64,000 nt of DNA, taken from Rhodobacteraceae bacterium HTCC2150 (GTDB taxonomy: Bacteria; Pseudomonadota; Alphaproteobacteria; Rhodobacterales; Rhodobacteraceae). The notes beneath the pieces are model-generated. The model had not been told where the DNA came from and made no database searches. It saw nothing but the letters and a program-made list of their open reading frames with translations. Positions 53,558 through 62,714 of the stretch are shown piece by piece. Both the position numbers and the translations under genes were made by a program. Every line of letters begins with the position of its first letter. The first letter of the stretch is position 1. The stretch is taken from NCBI GenBank assembly GCA_000169395.1, contig AAXZ01000002.1, positions 434,001 to 498,000 on the forward strand, given 5' to 3'.

Positions 53558-53785
53558 TTACAGCAGACTCAACAGTTTTTTGGAAATATTACACTTTCGG
53601 TAGTGTTGGCGGATATGAGAGGAACAAAAATCTATCTTCCATATAACCACATCAGAAGAGCACCATCGGGTTCCGCCTCCGAGCATTACAGGTCTAGGAA
53701 ACTCCCCCTCGCGGCACCACCGTTTTATTTTTGTACGGCAATCGCTGAAACGTTTCGCCAAACTTTCGTCTGTCAGGCATTGCAT
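53558..53785 (-). CDS. AlpA-like transcriptional regulator
   Basis: This 75-residue protein has an AlpA/MerR-like helix-turn-helix (LTDESLAKRFSDCRTKIKRW CREGEFPRP) followed by GGGTRWCSSDVVIW, the conserved AlpA ending. The last 20 residues do not match the family, so the 3' end may be shifted. AlpA proteins regulate excision of P4-type elements; its place near the integrase fits that role. Confidence 0.65.
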   Translation of the reverse strand: MQCLTDESLAKRFSDCRTKIKRWCREGEFPRPVMLGGGTRWCSSDVVIWKIDFCSSHIRQHYRKCNISKKLLSLL

Positions 53786-53854
53786 CGCTAAACACCTCTT
53801 TCGTTTTGGCGCTTTCCAATGCCTTGCGGCAGCTATTTGGTTATCGGGACAGAG

Positions 53855-54409
53855 TTAATTGCCTAGCTTTTCTTCTAATCGCAAAGCTACAACTGCAACA
53901 ATCTCTTTAGGAATGGGTTGTGACCGCAAGGCGTGCATCACCGTGTTAACGGTGCACTTGGCGGCTTCACTGACCGCGTCCACCGCAGTTCCGTTACTTG
54001 TGTTGCCCTTCGCGTAACGCGCAATACCAAACTTCATAACGACAGCTTCAACAGCAAAACTCAGCTCAGTGTTGCGCATGTAGTCTCGGTAGGGGTCAGG
54101 ACCACGCTTCGTTGGGCGTGAGCGTTTTCCTTCAAGAACATCAGCCGCGAACTTGGAAAGTTCGGGAGCAAGAAGCTGGCCTGCGCGAAGAAGATTAGCC
54201 ACAGTTAAAACCAAAGCATCAAAGTCGTTTGTATCCATTTCGCCGTCGAGGGCATTTTTAAGCGCTTGGACAGTTTTTGCGGCATGTTCTTCTTCACTTT
54301 CTTGTTCGGCGAATGCTTTGATAATTTCAAGCATGATCGTCTTCTCTTCAGAATTGAGAAATTTGCGAGCATAGGCAACTACATCGCTAAAAACTGGGCG
54401 GATACTCAT
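53855..54409 (-). CDS. Hypothetical protein coupled to the integrase gene
   Basis: This 184-residue helical, soluble protein (EIIKAFAEQESEEEHAAKTV QAL, KRSRPTKRGPDPYRDYMRNT) has a C-terminal segment that could be a helix-turn-helix (DAVSEAAKCTVNTVMHALRS). Its start overlaps the integrase stop by 4 bp, so the genes are coupled. It may be a recombination-directionality or regulatory factor. Family unknown. Confidence 0.55.
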   Translation of the reverse strand: MSIRPVFSDVVAYARKFLNSEEKTIMLEIIKAFAEQESEEEHAAKTVQALKNALDGEMDTNDFDALVLTVANLLRAGQLLAPELSKFAADVLEGKRSRPTKRGPDPYRDYMRNTELSFAVEAVVMKFGIARYAKGNTSNGTAVDAVSEAAKCTVNTVMHALRSQPIPKEIVAVVALRLEEKLGN

Positions 54410-55653
54410 CCACGTATCCCCACTACCTTTTGCCCTTGTTCACCGCGAAGGAACTTGCCCCATGCTGTCATCATCGACCTACGTTTTTCGACCATGTCAC
54501 CACGGCGATATGCGCGCTCCACTTCGCTGCCAACATTATGGGCTAGGGCAATTTCAGCCATGTCTCGCGGATAATCTGTTCGCTCAGCGGCCCAATCGCG
54601 AAAGGTAGAGCGTAGGCCGTGAGGCACTGCCGTTCGGCCTGAATGGGCGTCTATGAAGCCTTGGCGACGCATCACAGCCGATATCGTCATATCGCTAATC
54701 ATTCCACCCTTGGCGGCAGGAAAAACATAGGGAGAGCCTACAAGCCTTGGTAGGCTTTTCAGCATGGCTGTTGCGTCGCCTGTAAGTGGCACCCGGTGTT
54801 CGCGGCTCATTTTCATACGGTCAGCTGGTATCACCCATAATCCAGCATCAAAATCTATTTCGTCCCAAGTTGCGCCGCGTATTTCACCGGAACGGCTGGC
54901 CGTCAGCGCAAGAAATTCCAAAGACCTTGCGCCCGTACCTTCACGCTGACGCAGATCAGTAAACCACGCCGCCGCATCATCAAGCGCAAGAGCAGGTTGG
55001 TGTTTTACCTTCGCCAACTTCGAAGGCTTGGGCAGCATCTCAGAAAGATTGCCTTTCCAGCGGGCCGGATTGTCGCCCTCACGGTGGCCTGCAACCGTGG
55101 CCCAAGACAAAACGGCTTCAATCCGGCCACGCAATCGACTGGCCGTTTCTGTCTTGTTTGTCCAGATTGGTTCTAGCGCTCGTCGCACGTCCTGCACCTG
55201 AATATCTGCCACCAGCATTTCTCCAAGCGCAGGTATTGCGTATTTGTCTAGCGTGGCCCCCCATTGCTTGCGGTGCTTTTCATTGTCAAATTCGGCCAAT
55301 TTGATTGCCAGATATTTCTCCATTGCGTTAGCAAAGGTCAGGCCGCGCTTTTCAGCAGCCACAAGTGCCGACGTGGCGGCCTTGCGTTCTTCGATAGGGT
55401 TTTGACCATTGCGGATGCTCAGATAAGCCTCACGAGCCAGTTGGCGCGCCATAGCCAGCGTTACGGTTGGAAAGCTGCCAAGGCCGATGTGACGACGCTT
55501 GCCGCCAATTGTCGTGCGATAGATCCAATGACGCGATTGGCTGTTCGGTGAGATTTGCAGTACTAGTCCAATGACACCACCAACTGCGTGCATTCCCGGC
55601 TTGGTCAGCCTCTTCACCTCAATCGGCTTCAATTCTCTTGCGACACGTGGCAT
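54406..55653 (-). CDS. P4-type site-specific integrase (tyrosine recombinase)
   Basis: It has 415 residues from the ATG at 55651-55653 after GGGGG; a TTG four codons upstream is possible. The N-terminal DUF4102 arm-binding domain (GGVIGLVLQISPNSQSRHWI, IGLGSFPTVTLAMARQLARE) is followed by a core-binding domain. The catalytic domain has LTASRSGEIRGATWDEI (Arg I), PHGLRSTFRDWAAE (H-x-x-R) and LAHNVGSEVERAYRR (Tyr). The gene ends the island and is 140 bp from attR. This is the best candidate for integration at tRNA-Ser. Confidence 0.93.
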   Translation of the reverse strand: MPRVARELKPIEVKRLTKPGMHAVGGVIGLVLQISPNSQSRHWIYRTTIGGKRRHIGLGSFPTVTLAMARQLAREAYLSIRNGQNPIEERKAATSALVAAEKRGLTFANAMEKYLAIKLAEFDNEKHRKQWGATLDKYAIPALGEMLVADIQVQDVRRALEPIWTNKTETASRLRGRIEAVLSWATVAGHREGDNPARWKGNLSEMLPKPSKLAKVKHQPALALDDAAAWFTDLRQREGTGARSLEFLALTASRSGEIRGATWDEIDFDAGLWVIPADRMKMSREHRVPLTGDATAMLKSLPRLVGSPYVFPAAKGGMISDMTISAVMRRQGFIDAHSGRTAVPHGLRSTFRDWAAERTDYPRDMAEIALAHNVGSEVERAYRRGDMVEKRRSMMTAWGKFLRGEQGQKVVGIRG

Positions 55654-55794
55654 CTGAACCCCCAATGAAACTATCTAAAATAATATTATTGAATGCAATT
55701 GATTGCAACCGTGCGCAACATGATTTTTCATTAAACCATTGTATATATTATATAAAAATGCTGAATGACACAGTATGAAACAAATGAATGGCTG

Positions 55795-55809
55795 CCTTCG
55801 TCTCCGCCA
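55795..55809 (+). repeat. attR core: copy of the tRNA-Ser 3' end
   Basis: CCTTCGTCTCCGCCA, identical to 9660-9674 in the same orientation, marks the right boundary of the island. Backbone resumes with a T-rich stretch (TTATATCTTTTTAACC) that may be the original terminator of the tRNA-Ser gene. Confidence 0.9.
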
Positions 55810-56069
55810 TTATATCTTTTTAACCCATCAATCGTCGAGTTGCGCCACAACTTGCGATTTTTTATTGATCGGTCCATGATTTTCGACTTTTCCCGTTCGA
55901 GATATATTCGTTGTGCTGCAAAATGAAACAGTGACAACCTTGAATGATAATGTAAGACATCCGATTACAAATCATGCTTGCCGGAAGTGCGCAGATAAAA
56001 GTCGCTTTCAATTGAGTTAATGGTGCAAAAATAGTGAATTCGTCGTGAATTGCCTTAGGAGGGACCACA

Positions 56070-57116
56070 ATGACCTTAACCAACAAAATTTGTAGCTTGT
56101 TTGGTGGCGCCGCAATGGCCGCACTAGCCGCCACAAGCTTAACCGCTCAAGAAGTAACGCTGAAACTACACCAGTTTTTGCCTGCGCAAGCCAACGTACC
56201 GAAGCTGATCCTTGATGTATGGGCCGACAAAATTGAGGCGGCCTCTGAGGGACGTATCAAGATCGACCGTTTCCCCTCGATGCAATTGGGTGGCAAACCA
56301 CCAGAGTTGTTGGATCAAGCGATTGACGGTGTTGCAGATATTGTTTGGACTGTGGTTGGTTACACACCAGGTCGCTTTCCAACGACAGAAGTTTTTGAGC
56401 TGCCCTTCATGATGGAGGATGCGCGCGCCGCATCTTGTGCTTACTGGACGATGTTTGATGAGCACATGAAGGATGGCGAATTCAAGGATGTTAAGATCCT
56501 AGGTACATGGGTTCATGGTCCTGGTATGTTCCACACGGCTGATCCAGTTGAAACGCCAGCTGATCTTGTAGGTATGAAAATCCGTGGCGGTTCACGTCTG
56601 GTAAACAAATTACTGACCCTGACGGGTGCAACACCTGTTGGCATGCCCGTACCATCTGTACCCGAAGGCTTGTCCAAAGGCGTAATCGACGGCACAACAA
56701 TCCCATGGGAAGTAACCGGCGCCCTAAAAGTTCCAGAACTAGTTGAAAATCACACAGAATTTGAGGGCAACGCGCTTTATACGCTGACTTTTGTTTTGGC
56801 GATGAACAAAGAAAAATTCGCAAGCTTACCTGATGATTTGCAGGAAATTGTTGATGCAAATTCGGGGTTGGAATTTTCAGTCTTTGCTGGCGGTACACAA
56901 TCTGATGCAGATGCCCCTGCCCGCGAATTTGCCAATGATCTTGGCAACAACATCGTCACCGTAACCGATACGGCTGAATGGGAGACGGCGGTTCAGCCGA
57001 TTTATGCTGAATGGGTTGCGGATTTGAATGGCAAAGGTATCGACGCCCAAGCCCGCATTGATCAAGCCAAATCTCTGATGAATGGCACATGCAAAGGCGC
57101 GACTGCAGATTACTAA
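56070..57116 (+). CDS. dctP: TRAP transporter periplasmic substrate-binding protein (DctP family)
   Basis: This 348-residue exported protein has a signal peptide (residues 1-26, ending ALAATSLTAQ). The DctP fold follows, with VTLKLHQFLPAQANVPKLIL, ADIVWTVVGYTPGRFPTTEV FELPF, VGMKIRGGSRLVNKLL (conserved Arg that binds the substrate carboxylate) and DGTTIPWEV. A strong TTAGGAGGGACCAC Shine-Dalgarno precedes the ATG. First gene of the TRAP operon; a hairpin after it probably raises its level over dctQM. The substrate is a carboxylate, possibly aromatic or keto acid given the neighbours. Confidence 0.92.
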   Translation: MTLTNKICSLFGGAAMAALAATSLTAQEVTLKLHQFLPAQANVPKLILDVWADKIEAASEGRIKIDRFPSMQLGGKPPELLDQAIDGVADIVWTVVGYTPGRFPTTEVFELPFMMEDARAASCAYWTMFDEHMKDGEFKDVKILGTWVHGPGMFHTADPVETPADLVGMKIRGGSRLVNKLLTLTGATPVGMPVPSVPEGLSKGVIDGTTIPWEVTGALKVPELVENHTEFEGNALYTLTFVLAMNKEKFASLPDDLQEIVDANSGLEFSVFAGGTQSDADAPAREFANDLGNNIVTVTDTAEWETAVQPIYAEWVADLNGKGIDAQARIDQAKSLMNGTCKGATADY

Positions 57117-57121
57117 AAACG

Positions 57122-57152
57122 ATAGCCGCTGCGTGAAAACTGCAGCGGCTAT
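57122..57152 (+). terminator. Hairpin between dctP and dctQ (attenuator)
   Basis: ATAGCCGCTGC at 57122-57132 is perfectly complementary to GCAGCGGCTAT at 57142-57152 with a 9-nt loop, then TTTAC. With few Us it is probably a partial terminator or mRNA stabiliser that gives more binding protein than membrane subunits. Confidence 0.75.
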
Positions 57153-57164
57153 TTACTTGGGGGC

Positions 57165-57752
57165 ATGATGTATTCTTTCTGTAGTCGGCTGGCTAGGCTG
57201 TTTGCCTTTATAGGTGGTTTGGTTTTGTCCATCTTGATTGTCTTAACCTGTCTGTCGATTGCCGGACGTTTGTTAAACGGAATGTTGCACGCTGATTGGC
57301 TACAATCTGCGATGCCCAGTATGGCGGCGATGTTTCTGGGTTGGGGCATAGGTCCAATCAACGGTGATTTTGAAATTGTAGAGGCTGGCATGGCCTTTGC
57401 GATATTCGCCTTTTTGCCTCTTTGTCATTTGAACGGCGCCCATGCGTCTGTCGATATTTTCACATCCAAACTTCCGGCGCGTGTTCGCCAAATTTTGGGA
57501 GCGCTGGTTGATGTGGTGTTTGCCGCTGTTCTAATTCTGATTGCTTTGCAATTATTTGAAGGCATGCAAAGTAAAAGAAATTCAGGACAGACAACGCTTC
57601 TTTTGGAATTTCCTGTTTGGTGGGGCTATGCTGCCAGCCTTTCTGGTGCCTTCATTGCGGCCTTCATTTCTAGCTATATCGCTTTGGTGAGGATCGCAGA
57701 AACTGTCAGTGGTCATCAAATTCTTCCGGCTGAAACGGAGGCAGAAAATTGA
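57165..57752 (+). CDS. dctQ: TRAP transporter small membrane subunit (DctQ family)
   Basis: This 195-residue protein has four membrane helices (about 12-34, 60-85, 95-120, 140-165), as expected for DctQ. There are two adjacent ATGs at 57165 and 57168. Its stop overlaps the TTG start of dctM (TTGA). It pairs with DctM in the inner membrane and helps dock the binding protein. Confidence 0.88.
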   Translation: MMYSFCSRLARLFAFIGGLVLSILIVLTCLSIAGRLLNGMLHADWLQSAMPSMAAMFLGWGIGPINGDFEIVEAGMAFAIFAFLPLCHLNGAHASVDIFTSKLPARVRQILGALVDVVFAAVLILIALQLFEGMQSKRNSGQTTLLLEFPVWWGYAASLSGAFIAAFISSYIALVRIAETVSGHQILPAETEAEN

Positions 57753-59245
57753 GTGACATCGTCATCGGGATACTGTCCTTTCCAGCGCTTCTAATTCTTA
57801 TTTTTCTGAGGGTGCCCATCGGGCTTGCGATGTTTTTGGCAGGCCTAGTTGGTTTGTTTGTTATCACCGGTGAAACCACAATTCCCTTTGCGCGCTTGAA
57901 ATCTGAATCATACGGTACCTTCTCAAACTATTCGCTGTCGATTGTGCCAATGTTCCTTTTAATGGGGCATTTCGCGACCCTTGGTGGCATGAGCCAGGCA
58001 TTGTTTAAGGCAGCCGAAGGATGGCTTGGTCACCGCAGAGGCGGCGTCGCGATGGCATCCGTTGGGGCCTGTGCGGGATTTGGTGCAATTTGCGGCTCGT
58101 CATTGGCAACGGCCGCCACAATGAGCCGGGTTGCCCTGCCAGAATTGCGAAAATATGGACACTCAGGTGGGTTTTCAACAGCAACTTTAGCAGCGGGCGG
58201 AACGTTGGGAATACTAATTCCACCTTCAGTCGTTTTGGTAATTTACGCCATTCTAACAGAACAAAACATTGCCAAATTGTTCTTGGCTGCGTTTATTCCG
58301 GGGATTTTGGCCGCCTTGGGGTACATGATCGCAATCGCAGTCTATGTCCGTATCAACCCAGGATCAGCGGGTACTCGGCCACGGGTTCCCTTCGTTGAAC
58401 GTATGAAAGCACTATTCGATGTGTGGCCCGTGTTGGTGGTATTCTTGCTGGTCGTAGGCGGGATTTATTTGGGCTGGTTTACGCCCACCGAGGGGGCCGC
58501 TGTTGGGGCATTCGGCACGGCAATGATTGCATGGTTTGCCGGTGGGTTGAACCGTGGAACCCTTGCTGAAAGTTTTTATGTAACAGCACGCACTTCGGCG
58601 ATGATCTTTTTCATCGTGCTTGGTGCGGCATTTTACAATGGGTTTCTTGCCCTAACCCAATTGCCACAGGAAACCGCCGCATGGGTTGGCCAAAGCGGCT
58701 TAAATCCATGGATGATCCTCATTATCATACTGGTATTCTACCTTTTGCTTGGCTGTTTAATGGACAGTCTCAGCATGATTCTTTTAACAATTCCGATTTT
58801 TTGGCCGATCGTGCAAGAATTGGATTTCAGTTTGGTTTCGATGGTCGAACTGCAATCTGCCAAACTAAATACTTTGATTGCAAGTGGTACAGAGTTACCG
58901 CAGGCCGTTTTACAAGAAGCAAAGACGCTTCTGGCAAACGGCGAAACACTAAGTCGCGAAACAACGCGTGAATTGGGGTTGCGCGGTGTTAGCAATGGAT
59001 CCCTTAACCGCATCAATATTGAACAAACTGCGATATGGTTCGGCATTTTGGTTCTTATCGTGGTTGAGGTAGGGCTTATCACGCCACCCGTCGGCATGAA
59101 CCTGTTTGTCATCAACGCTATGGATCGCGAAACCCCTATGGTCGAAACGTATAAAGCCGTTCTTTATTTCGTAGCTTCGGATTTGGTGCGCGTTGCAATT
59201 CTAGTCGCCTTCCCTGCCATCACGCTGGTTTTGTTGCCTTGGTGA
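57749..59245 (+). CDS. dctM: TRAP transporter large membrane subunit (DctM family)
   Basis: This 498-residue protein has about twelve membrane helices with conserved DctM stretches GAICGSSLATAATMSRVALPEL, GTLGILIPPSVVLVIYAIL and FTPTEGAAVGAFG. The start is TTG at 57749 after GGAGGC. An unusually long polar loop of about 70 residues (about 365-430) interrupts the usual helix pattern, as seen in some larger DctM members. It carries the sodium-driven translocation path. Confidence 0.93.
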   Translation: MSDIVIGILSFPALLILIFLRVPIGLAMFLAGLVGLFVITGETTIPFARLKSESYGTFSNYSLSIVPMFLLMGHFATLGGMSQALFKAAEGWLGHRRGGVAMASVGACAGFGAICGSSLATAATMSRVALPELRKYGHSGGFSTATLAAGGTLGILIPPSVVLVIYAILTEQNIAKLFLAAFIPGILAALGYMIAIAVYVRINPGSAGTRPRVPFVERMKALFDVWPVLVVFLLVVGGIYLGWFTPTEGAAVGAFGTAMIAWFAGGLNRGTLAESFYVTARTSAMIFFIVLGAAFYNGFLALTQLPQETAAWVGQSGLNPWMILIIILVFYLLLGCLMDSLSMILLTIPIFWPIVQELDFSLVSMVELQSAKLNTLIASGTELPQAVLQEAKTLLANGETLSRETTRELGLRGVSNGSLNRINIEQTAIWFGILVLIVVEVGLITPPVGMNLFVINAMDRETPMVETYKAVLYFVASDLVRVAILVAFPAITLVLLPW

Positions 59246-59388
59246 TGAGGTTTGGATTTAGTTGCAAAAGGTGCATCAATACTCATTGCAAAAGACTCTA
59301 AATATTTGCTGATTAGATTCAGCCTTCTCGTTTATGGTCACGTCAGTAATACCGAGTGTCAGTTATTGAACTTAATGGGAAACAAGCG

Positions 59389-60027
59389 ATGTATAAACTG
59401 TTCTTTGCTCTGAAAAGCGCTTCAATGGGTGTTCAAGTTTTATTAGAAGAAATTGGTGTTCCTTACGAACTTATTCAATCGGTCGTGGACAAGGAAACAC
59501 CCCGCCCACCTGAACAACTAGCGATTAACCCTAACGGTTGGGTGCCTGTTTTAGTTTGGGACGAAGGTTCGATGTACGAATGTGCCGCGATAACGATGTT
59601 CCTGTGCGACAAACACCCCCAAGCACGTCTTGCCCCAAGTGTGGATGATCCAACGCGTGCCCTATTTTTGCAAACTTTGGTCTATTTTTCCAACTCAATC
59701 CAAAATGCATTTCAGCTTACCTATTATCCAGATCGTTTTGTTGATGCCCTTGATGATGAACCAAGTGCACAAATGCGGGGCTGTCGCAGATTACGGGAAA
59801 CTTGGTCTGTTATTGACAATCAAATTGGAGACAACGAGTGGATACTTGGCGATCAGTTCAGCGCCGCAGATATCTATCTATTCATGCTCAGTACTTGGTT
59901 GCGTTCAGCTAAAGGGCACCCAAGCATGACAGAGTTTCCAAACGCCAAACGGATCGCCGACAAAGTTTTACAAATGCCAAGTGTTCAACGCGTTTACCAA
60001 CAGTGGATACAAGACCCCGAATATTGA
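59389..60027 (+). CDS. Glutathione S-transferase-like protein
   Basis: It has 212 residues from the ATG at 59389, which starts the thioredoxin-like domain (MYKLFFALKSASMGVQVLLE); a GTG at 59356 is less likely. NPNGWVPVLVWDEGSMYECA AI holds the cis-Pro and glutathione-binding Glu-Cys region, and ILGDQFSAADIYLFM is the GST C-terminal N-capping motif. It may conjugate or isomerise an intermediate of the neighbouring catabolic pathway, like maleylacetoacetate isomerase. Separated from dctM by 143 bp. Confidence 0.85.
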   Translation: MYKLFFALKSASMGVQVLLEEIGVPYELIQSVVDKETPRPPEQLAINPNGWVPVLVWDEGSMYECAAITMFLCDKHPQARLAPSVDDPTRALFLQTLVYFSNSIQNAFQLTYYPDRFVDALDDEPSAQMRGCRRLRETWSVIDNQIGDNEWILGDQFSAADIYLFMLSTWLRSAKGHPSMTEFPNAKRIADKVLQMPSVQRVYQQWIQDPEY

Positions 60028-60209
60028 CCCCAATTTCGTTTAATTGAAGTGTCCAAAGCAACATTTGGTTGCTTGGAACCCATTCGTTCAAAGACGTGTT
60101 TGATTGTCCCGATATTTTCGGTAGAGTTTTTGAGCATCTAGGGTTTCCAATCATCTGATTAGGTTATCCAAAATCACCGTTACGATCGACGCACAAGAAA
60201 GACTGAATT

Positions 60210-61712
60210 TTGAAAACAGAACATTCGCCACACGATTGGAAAATGAGCAGCCAAACCATTGCCAATGCGTTCAAGGATGCTGCAATGCGCGCGCCTGACG
60301 CGATGTATTGCAAGACTTCAACTGGTTCGCTCACATACGGTCAGGCAGCCGGTGCCATCCAATCACTAGCCGATGAACTACGCGCAGATGTTCAAGGCCA
60401 AGTGGTGGCTTTGATTCTTCCAAATTCCAAAGCCTTTTTGGTTGCCTATTTCGCGATATTGTTTGCCGGCGGAAAGCCTGCGTTGATCAATTATGGGCAT
60501 CCTGAGGCTACAGTTGCCAAACTTTTGCGGAATTTGGATGCTGCAATCATTATTTCGGACAAAAAGCAGGCAGCAAGCAAAACGCGTGTTTTATCTGATG
60601 GTCTTTTAGACGATCTATCGCGCACCGTTGATTTCGACAAATTGATTGATCCGACCACCCCCAAAGATATTGCAGCGATCATGTTTTCGGGGGGCACAAC
60701 AGGTCTGCCAAAACAAGTGCCACATACAAATGCCGCGATTATCTTGACCATGGAACGTGGTGAATGGGGCTGGAACACTGGCGAAGGCGAAATTTGGCTA
60801 CCAGTAGCCCCCTTCACCCATATCTACGGATTTCTTATGGGTTTGACGAATCCCATCATCAATTTCGGCGGAACAGTCATTCCAGAACGCTTTCAACCTG
60901 ACCTTATCGTTGACATGCTTGCAGCTGAAAATGTGACCATTTTTGGTGGCGGACCACCTGCAATTTATCAAGCTGTCATGGCATCAGACAAATTTGCCGA
61001 TGCCAAATTTCCTGAATTGCGAATTTGTCCTGGTGGCGGTGCGCCCTTTCCTTTGGATGTTCACAAGCGATGGGAAACAGCGACGGGTCTAAAGATATAC
61101 GAAGGATATGGAATGACTGAAATCGCCCCGATTTCCATCAACACAGAGGCGCACGGTGTCAAACCTGGCTCAGCAGGCAAAGCCGTTCCCGATACGTTAA
61201 TTGAAATTGTGGATCTTGAAACTGGCGAAAATGTTCTAAGCTGCGGTGAGGCGGGTGAAATACGCGTCAGCGGCCCGCATATGATGACCGGATACACGGA
61301 AAACCCTGAAGAAACCGCAATCACATTGCGCAACGGTTTTGTTTACACAGGCGACATTGGAACATTAAGTAAGGAAGGGTTTCTGACGATCACAGACCGC
61401 AAAAAGAACGTAATCTTTGTGAGCGGATTTAACGTATTCCCTCGTGAAGTTGAGGAATTGCTACTCAGCCATCCTGCCATTTCTGGTGCCTGTGTTGTTG
61501 CCCAAGCCCACAAACGTTCCGGCGAGGTGCCAATCGCATTCGTCACTTTGCGAACGGATGCGAATAAAGAAAATATTTTGGCTTTTTGCGCCGAACACTT
61601 GATTGCATATAAATTACCAGCCGATGTCATAATTTTAAGTGAAATGCCGTTAACGGCCGCGGGCAAAATAGATAGAAATGCTTTGCAAAGCGGGCTTTCG
61701 CGCAATGACTGA
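60210..61712 (+). CDS. Acyl-CoA synthetase (AMP-binding enzyme)
   Basis: This 500-residue protein starts at TTG 60210 or ATG 60243 (MSSQTIANAF). It carries AMP-binding signature IMFSGGTTGLPKQVPHTNAA near 165, EGYGMTEIAPIS near 300, YTGDIGTLSKEGFLTITDRK KN near 385 and the catalytic Lys in LTAAGKIDRNAL near 490. It activates a carboxylic acid to its CoA thioester with ATP. The gene overlaps the next by 8 bp. With TRAP uptake, it probably activates an imported aromatic or branched acid. Confidence 0.92.
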   Translation: MKTEHSPHDWKMSSQTIANAFKDAAMRAPDAMYCKTSTGSLTYGQAAGAIQSLADELRADVQGQVVALILPNSKAFLVAYFAILFAGGKPALINYGHPEATVAKLLRNLDAAIIISDKKQAASKTRVLSDGLLDDLSRTVDFDKLIDPTTPKDIAAIMFSGGTTGLPKQVPHTNAAIILTMERGEWGWNTGEGEIWLPVAPFTHIYGFLMGLTNPIINFGGTVIPERFQPDLIVDMLAAENVTIFGGGPPAIYQAVMASDKFADAKFPELRICPGGGAPFPLDVHKRWETATGLKIYEGYGMTEIAPISINTEAHGVKPGSAGKAVPDTLIEIVDLETGENVLSCGEAGEIRVSGPHMMTGYTENPEETAITLRNGFVYTGDIGTLSKEGFLTITDRKKNVIFVSGFNVFPREVEELLLSHPAISGACVVAQAHKRSGEVPIAFVTLRTDANKENILAFCAEHLIAYKLPADVIILSEMPLTAAGKIDRNALQSGLSRND

Positions 61713-62703
61713 ATTTGTTTCAAAAAGCCCAAATATGAACGCCAAGATTGAAGCTATGAAATCACGAATGGTGTTGCCTGCAATAGCGGCGCCGATGTTT
61801 TTGGTATCAAGCCCTGAAACAGTAATCGCCTCGTGCAAGGCTGGTGTTATGGGGTCTTTTCCTGCCCCCAATGCCCGGACTACAAATGATTTGCGAAACT
61901 GGCTTACACAAATCAGTTCAGACGTTGTGCCACGCGATGCCCCTTGGGCAATGAACATGATCACGCATTCCAGTTACGGTCGTTTTGATGAAGAATTGGC
62001 ACTGGTTGAAGAGTTCCAACCTGATCTTGTGATTACTGCATTAGGGGGGCCGCATCGCGTAACCCAACACGTGCATAATTATGGTGGATTAGTTTTCGCT
62101 GATGTCATTTCGCCAAAACTGGCACGAAAAGCCTTAGATAAGGGGGCGGATGGTCTCGTATTGGTTTGTGCTGGTGCCGGCGGGCACACAGGTGAATTTG
62201 CAATGTTGCCGTTCATAGAAGAAGTTTGCAGCTTTTTTGATGGTCCTTTGATTGTGGGCGGCGGCATCGGTACGGGGCGCGCCATTCGAGCCGTTGAAAA
62301 CCTTGGTGTTGATTTTGCCTATCTTGGAACCCGTTTTTTGGCAACAAAGGAAACGATGATATCGCAAGAATACCGCGAAATGATTTGGCAAAGTCGGATG
62401 GAGGACTTGATTGCATCACGGGCCATTACAGGTGCTTTAGGCAATTGGATGCGCGCAAGTGTCGAGGCTGCGGGGCTGTCACTTGAAGACATGAAGGAAA
62501 CGGTCAAAATTGATTTTTCCGGCGACATGCACCAAGCACCACGGGGGTGGAAACACGTCTGGAGTGCAGGGCAAGGTGTTGGTGGCATCACAAAACCAGA
62601 AAGCATTGCTGATGTTGTTGCCCAACTACAGGATGAATATAGTCATGCTGTCACACATCAAAGCAAAGGCAGCCGTTTTTGCCGCAAGGTCGATAAAAAT
62701 TAA
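61705..62703 (+). CDS. Nitronate monooxygenase-like / 2-nitropropane dioxygenase family flavoprotein
   Basis: It has 332 residues from ATG 61705 (alternative ATG at 61735, MNAKIEAMKSR, matching the usual family start). LPAIAAPMFLVSSPETVIAS, LVLVCAGAGGHTGEFAMLPF (FMN phosphate loop with His) and VGGGIGTGRAIRAVENLGVD FAYLGTRF are typical. The family oxidises nitronates or acts as an enoyl reductase. The 5' end overlaps the synthetase gene. The role in the pathway is unknown. Confidence 0.88.
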   Translation: MTEFVSKSPNMNAKIEAMKSRMVLPAIAAPMFLVSSPETVIASCKAGVMGSFPAPNARTTNDLRNWLTQISSDVVPRDAPWAMNMITHSSYGRFDEELALVEEFQPDLVITALGGPHRVTQHVHNYGGLVFADVISPKLARKALDKGADGLVLVCAGAGGHTGEFAMLPFIEEVCSFFDGPLIVGGGIGTGRAIRAVENLGVDFAYLGTRFLATKETMISQEYREMIWQSRMEDLIASRAITGALGNWMRASVEAAGLSLEDMKETVKIDFSGDMHQAPRGWKHVWSAGQGVGGITKPESIADVVAQLQDEYSHAVTHQSKGSRFCRKVDKN

Positions 62704-62714
62704 GGATTAGCATC

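Larger units (their letters stand above)
9675..55809. mobile_element. Genomic island of about 46 kb integrated at tRNA-Ser(GCU)
   Basis: It is bounded by 15-bp direct repeats of the tRNA-Ser 3' end and carries a P4-type integrase gene at its right edge. The genes outside are intact metabolic operons. Inside are two full tyrosine recombinases plus the integrase, one serine recombinase, several recombinase fragments, two IS families, and many truncated genes. The composition changes several times, most clearly in the A+T-richer 10.9-16.4 kb segment. The island is therefore a layered mosaic of several insertions, and I cannot tell which recombinase mobilised the whole. Confidence 0.85.

Noticed and set aside
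9675-55809. CRISPR array
   Set aside because: No regularly spaced direct repeats with unique spacers and no cas genes were seen in the window.
9675-55809. Prophage
   Set aside because: No capsid, terminase, portal or tail genes; only integrases, IS elements and cargo.
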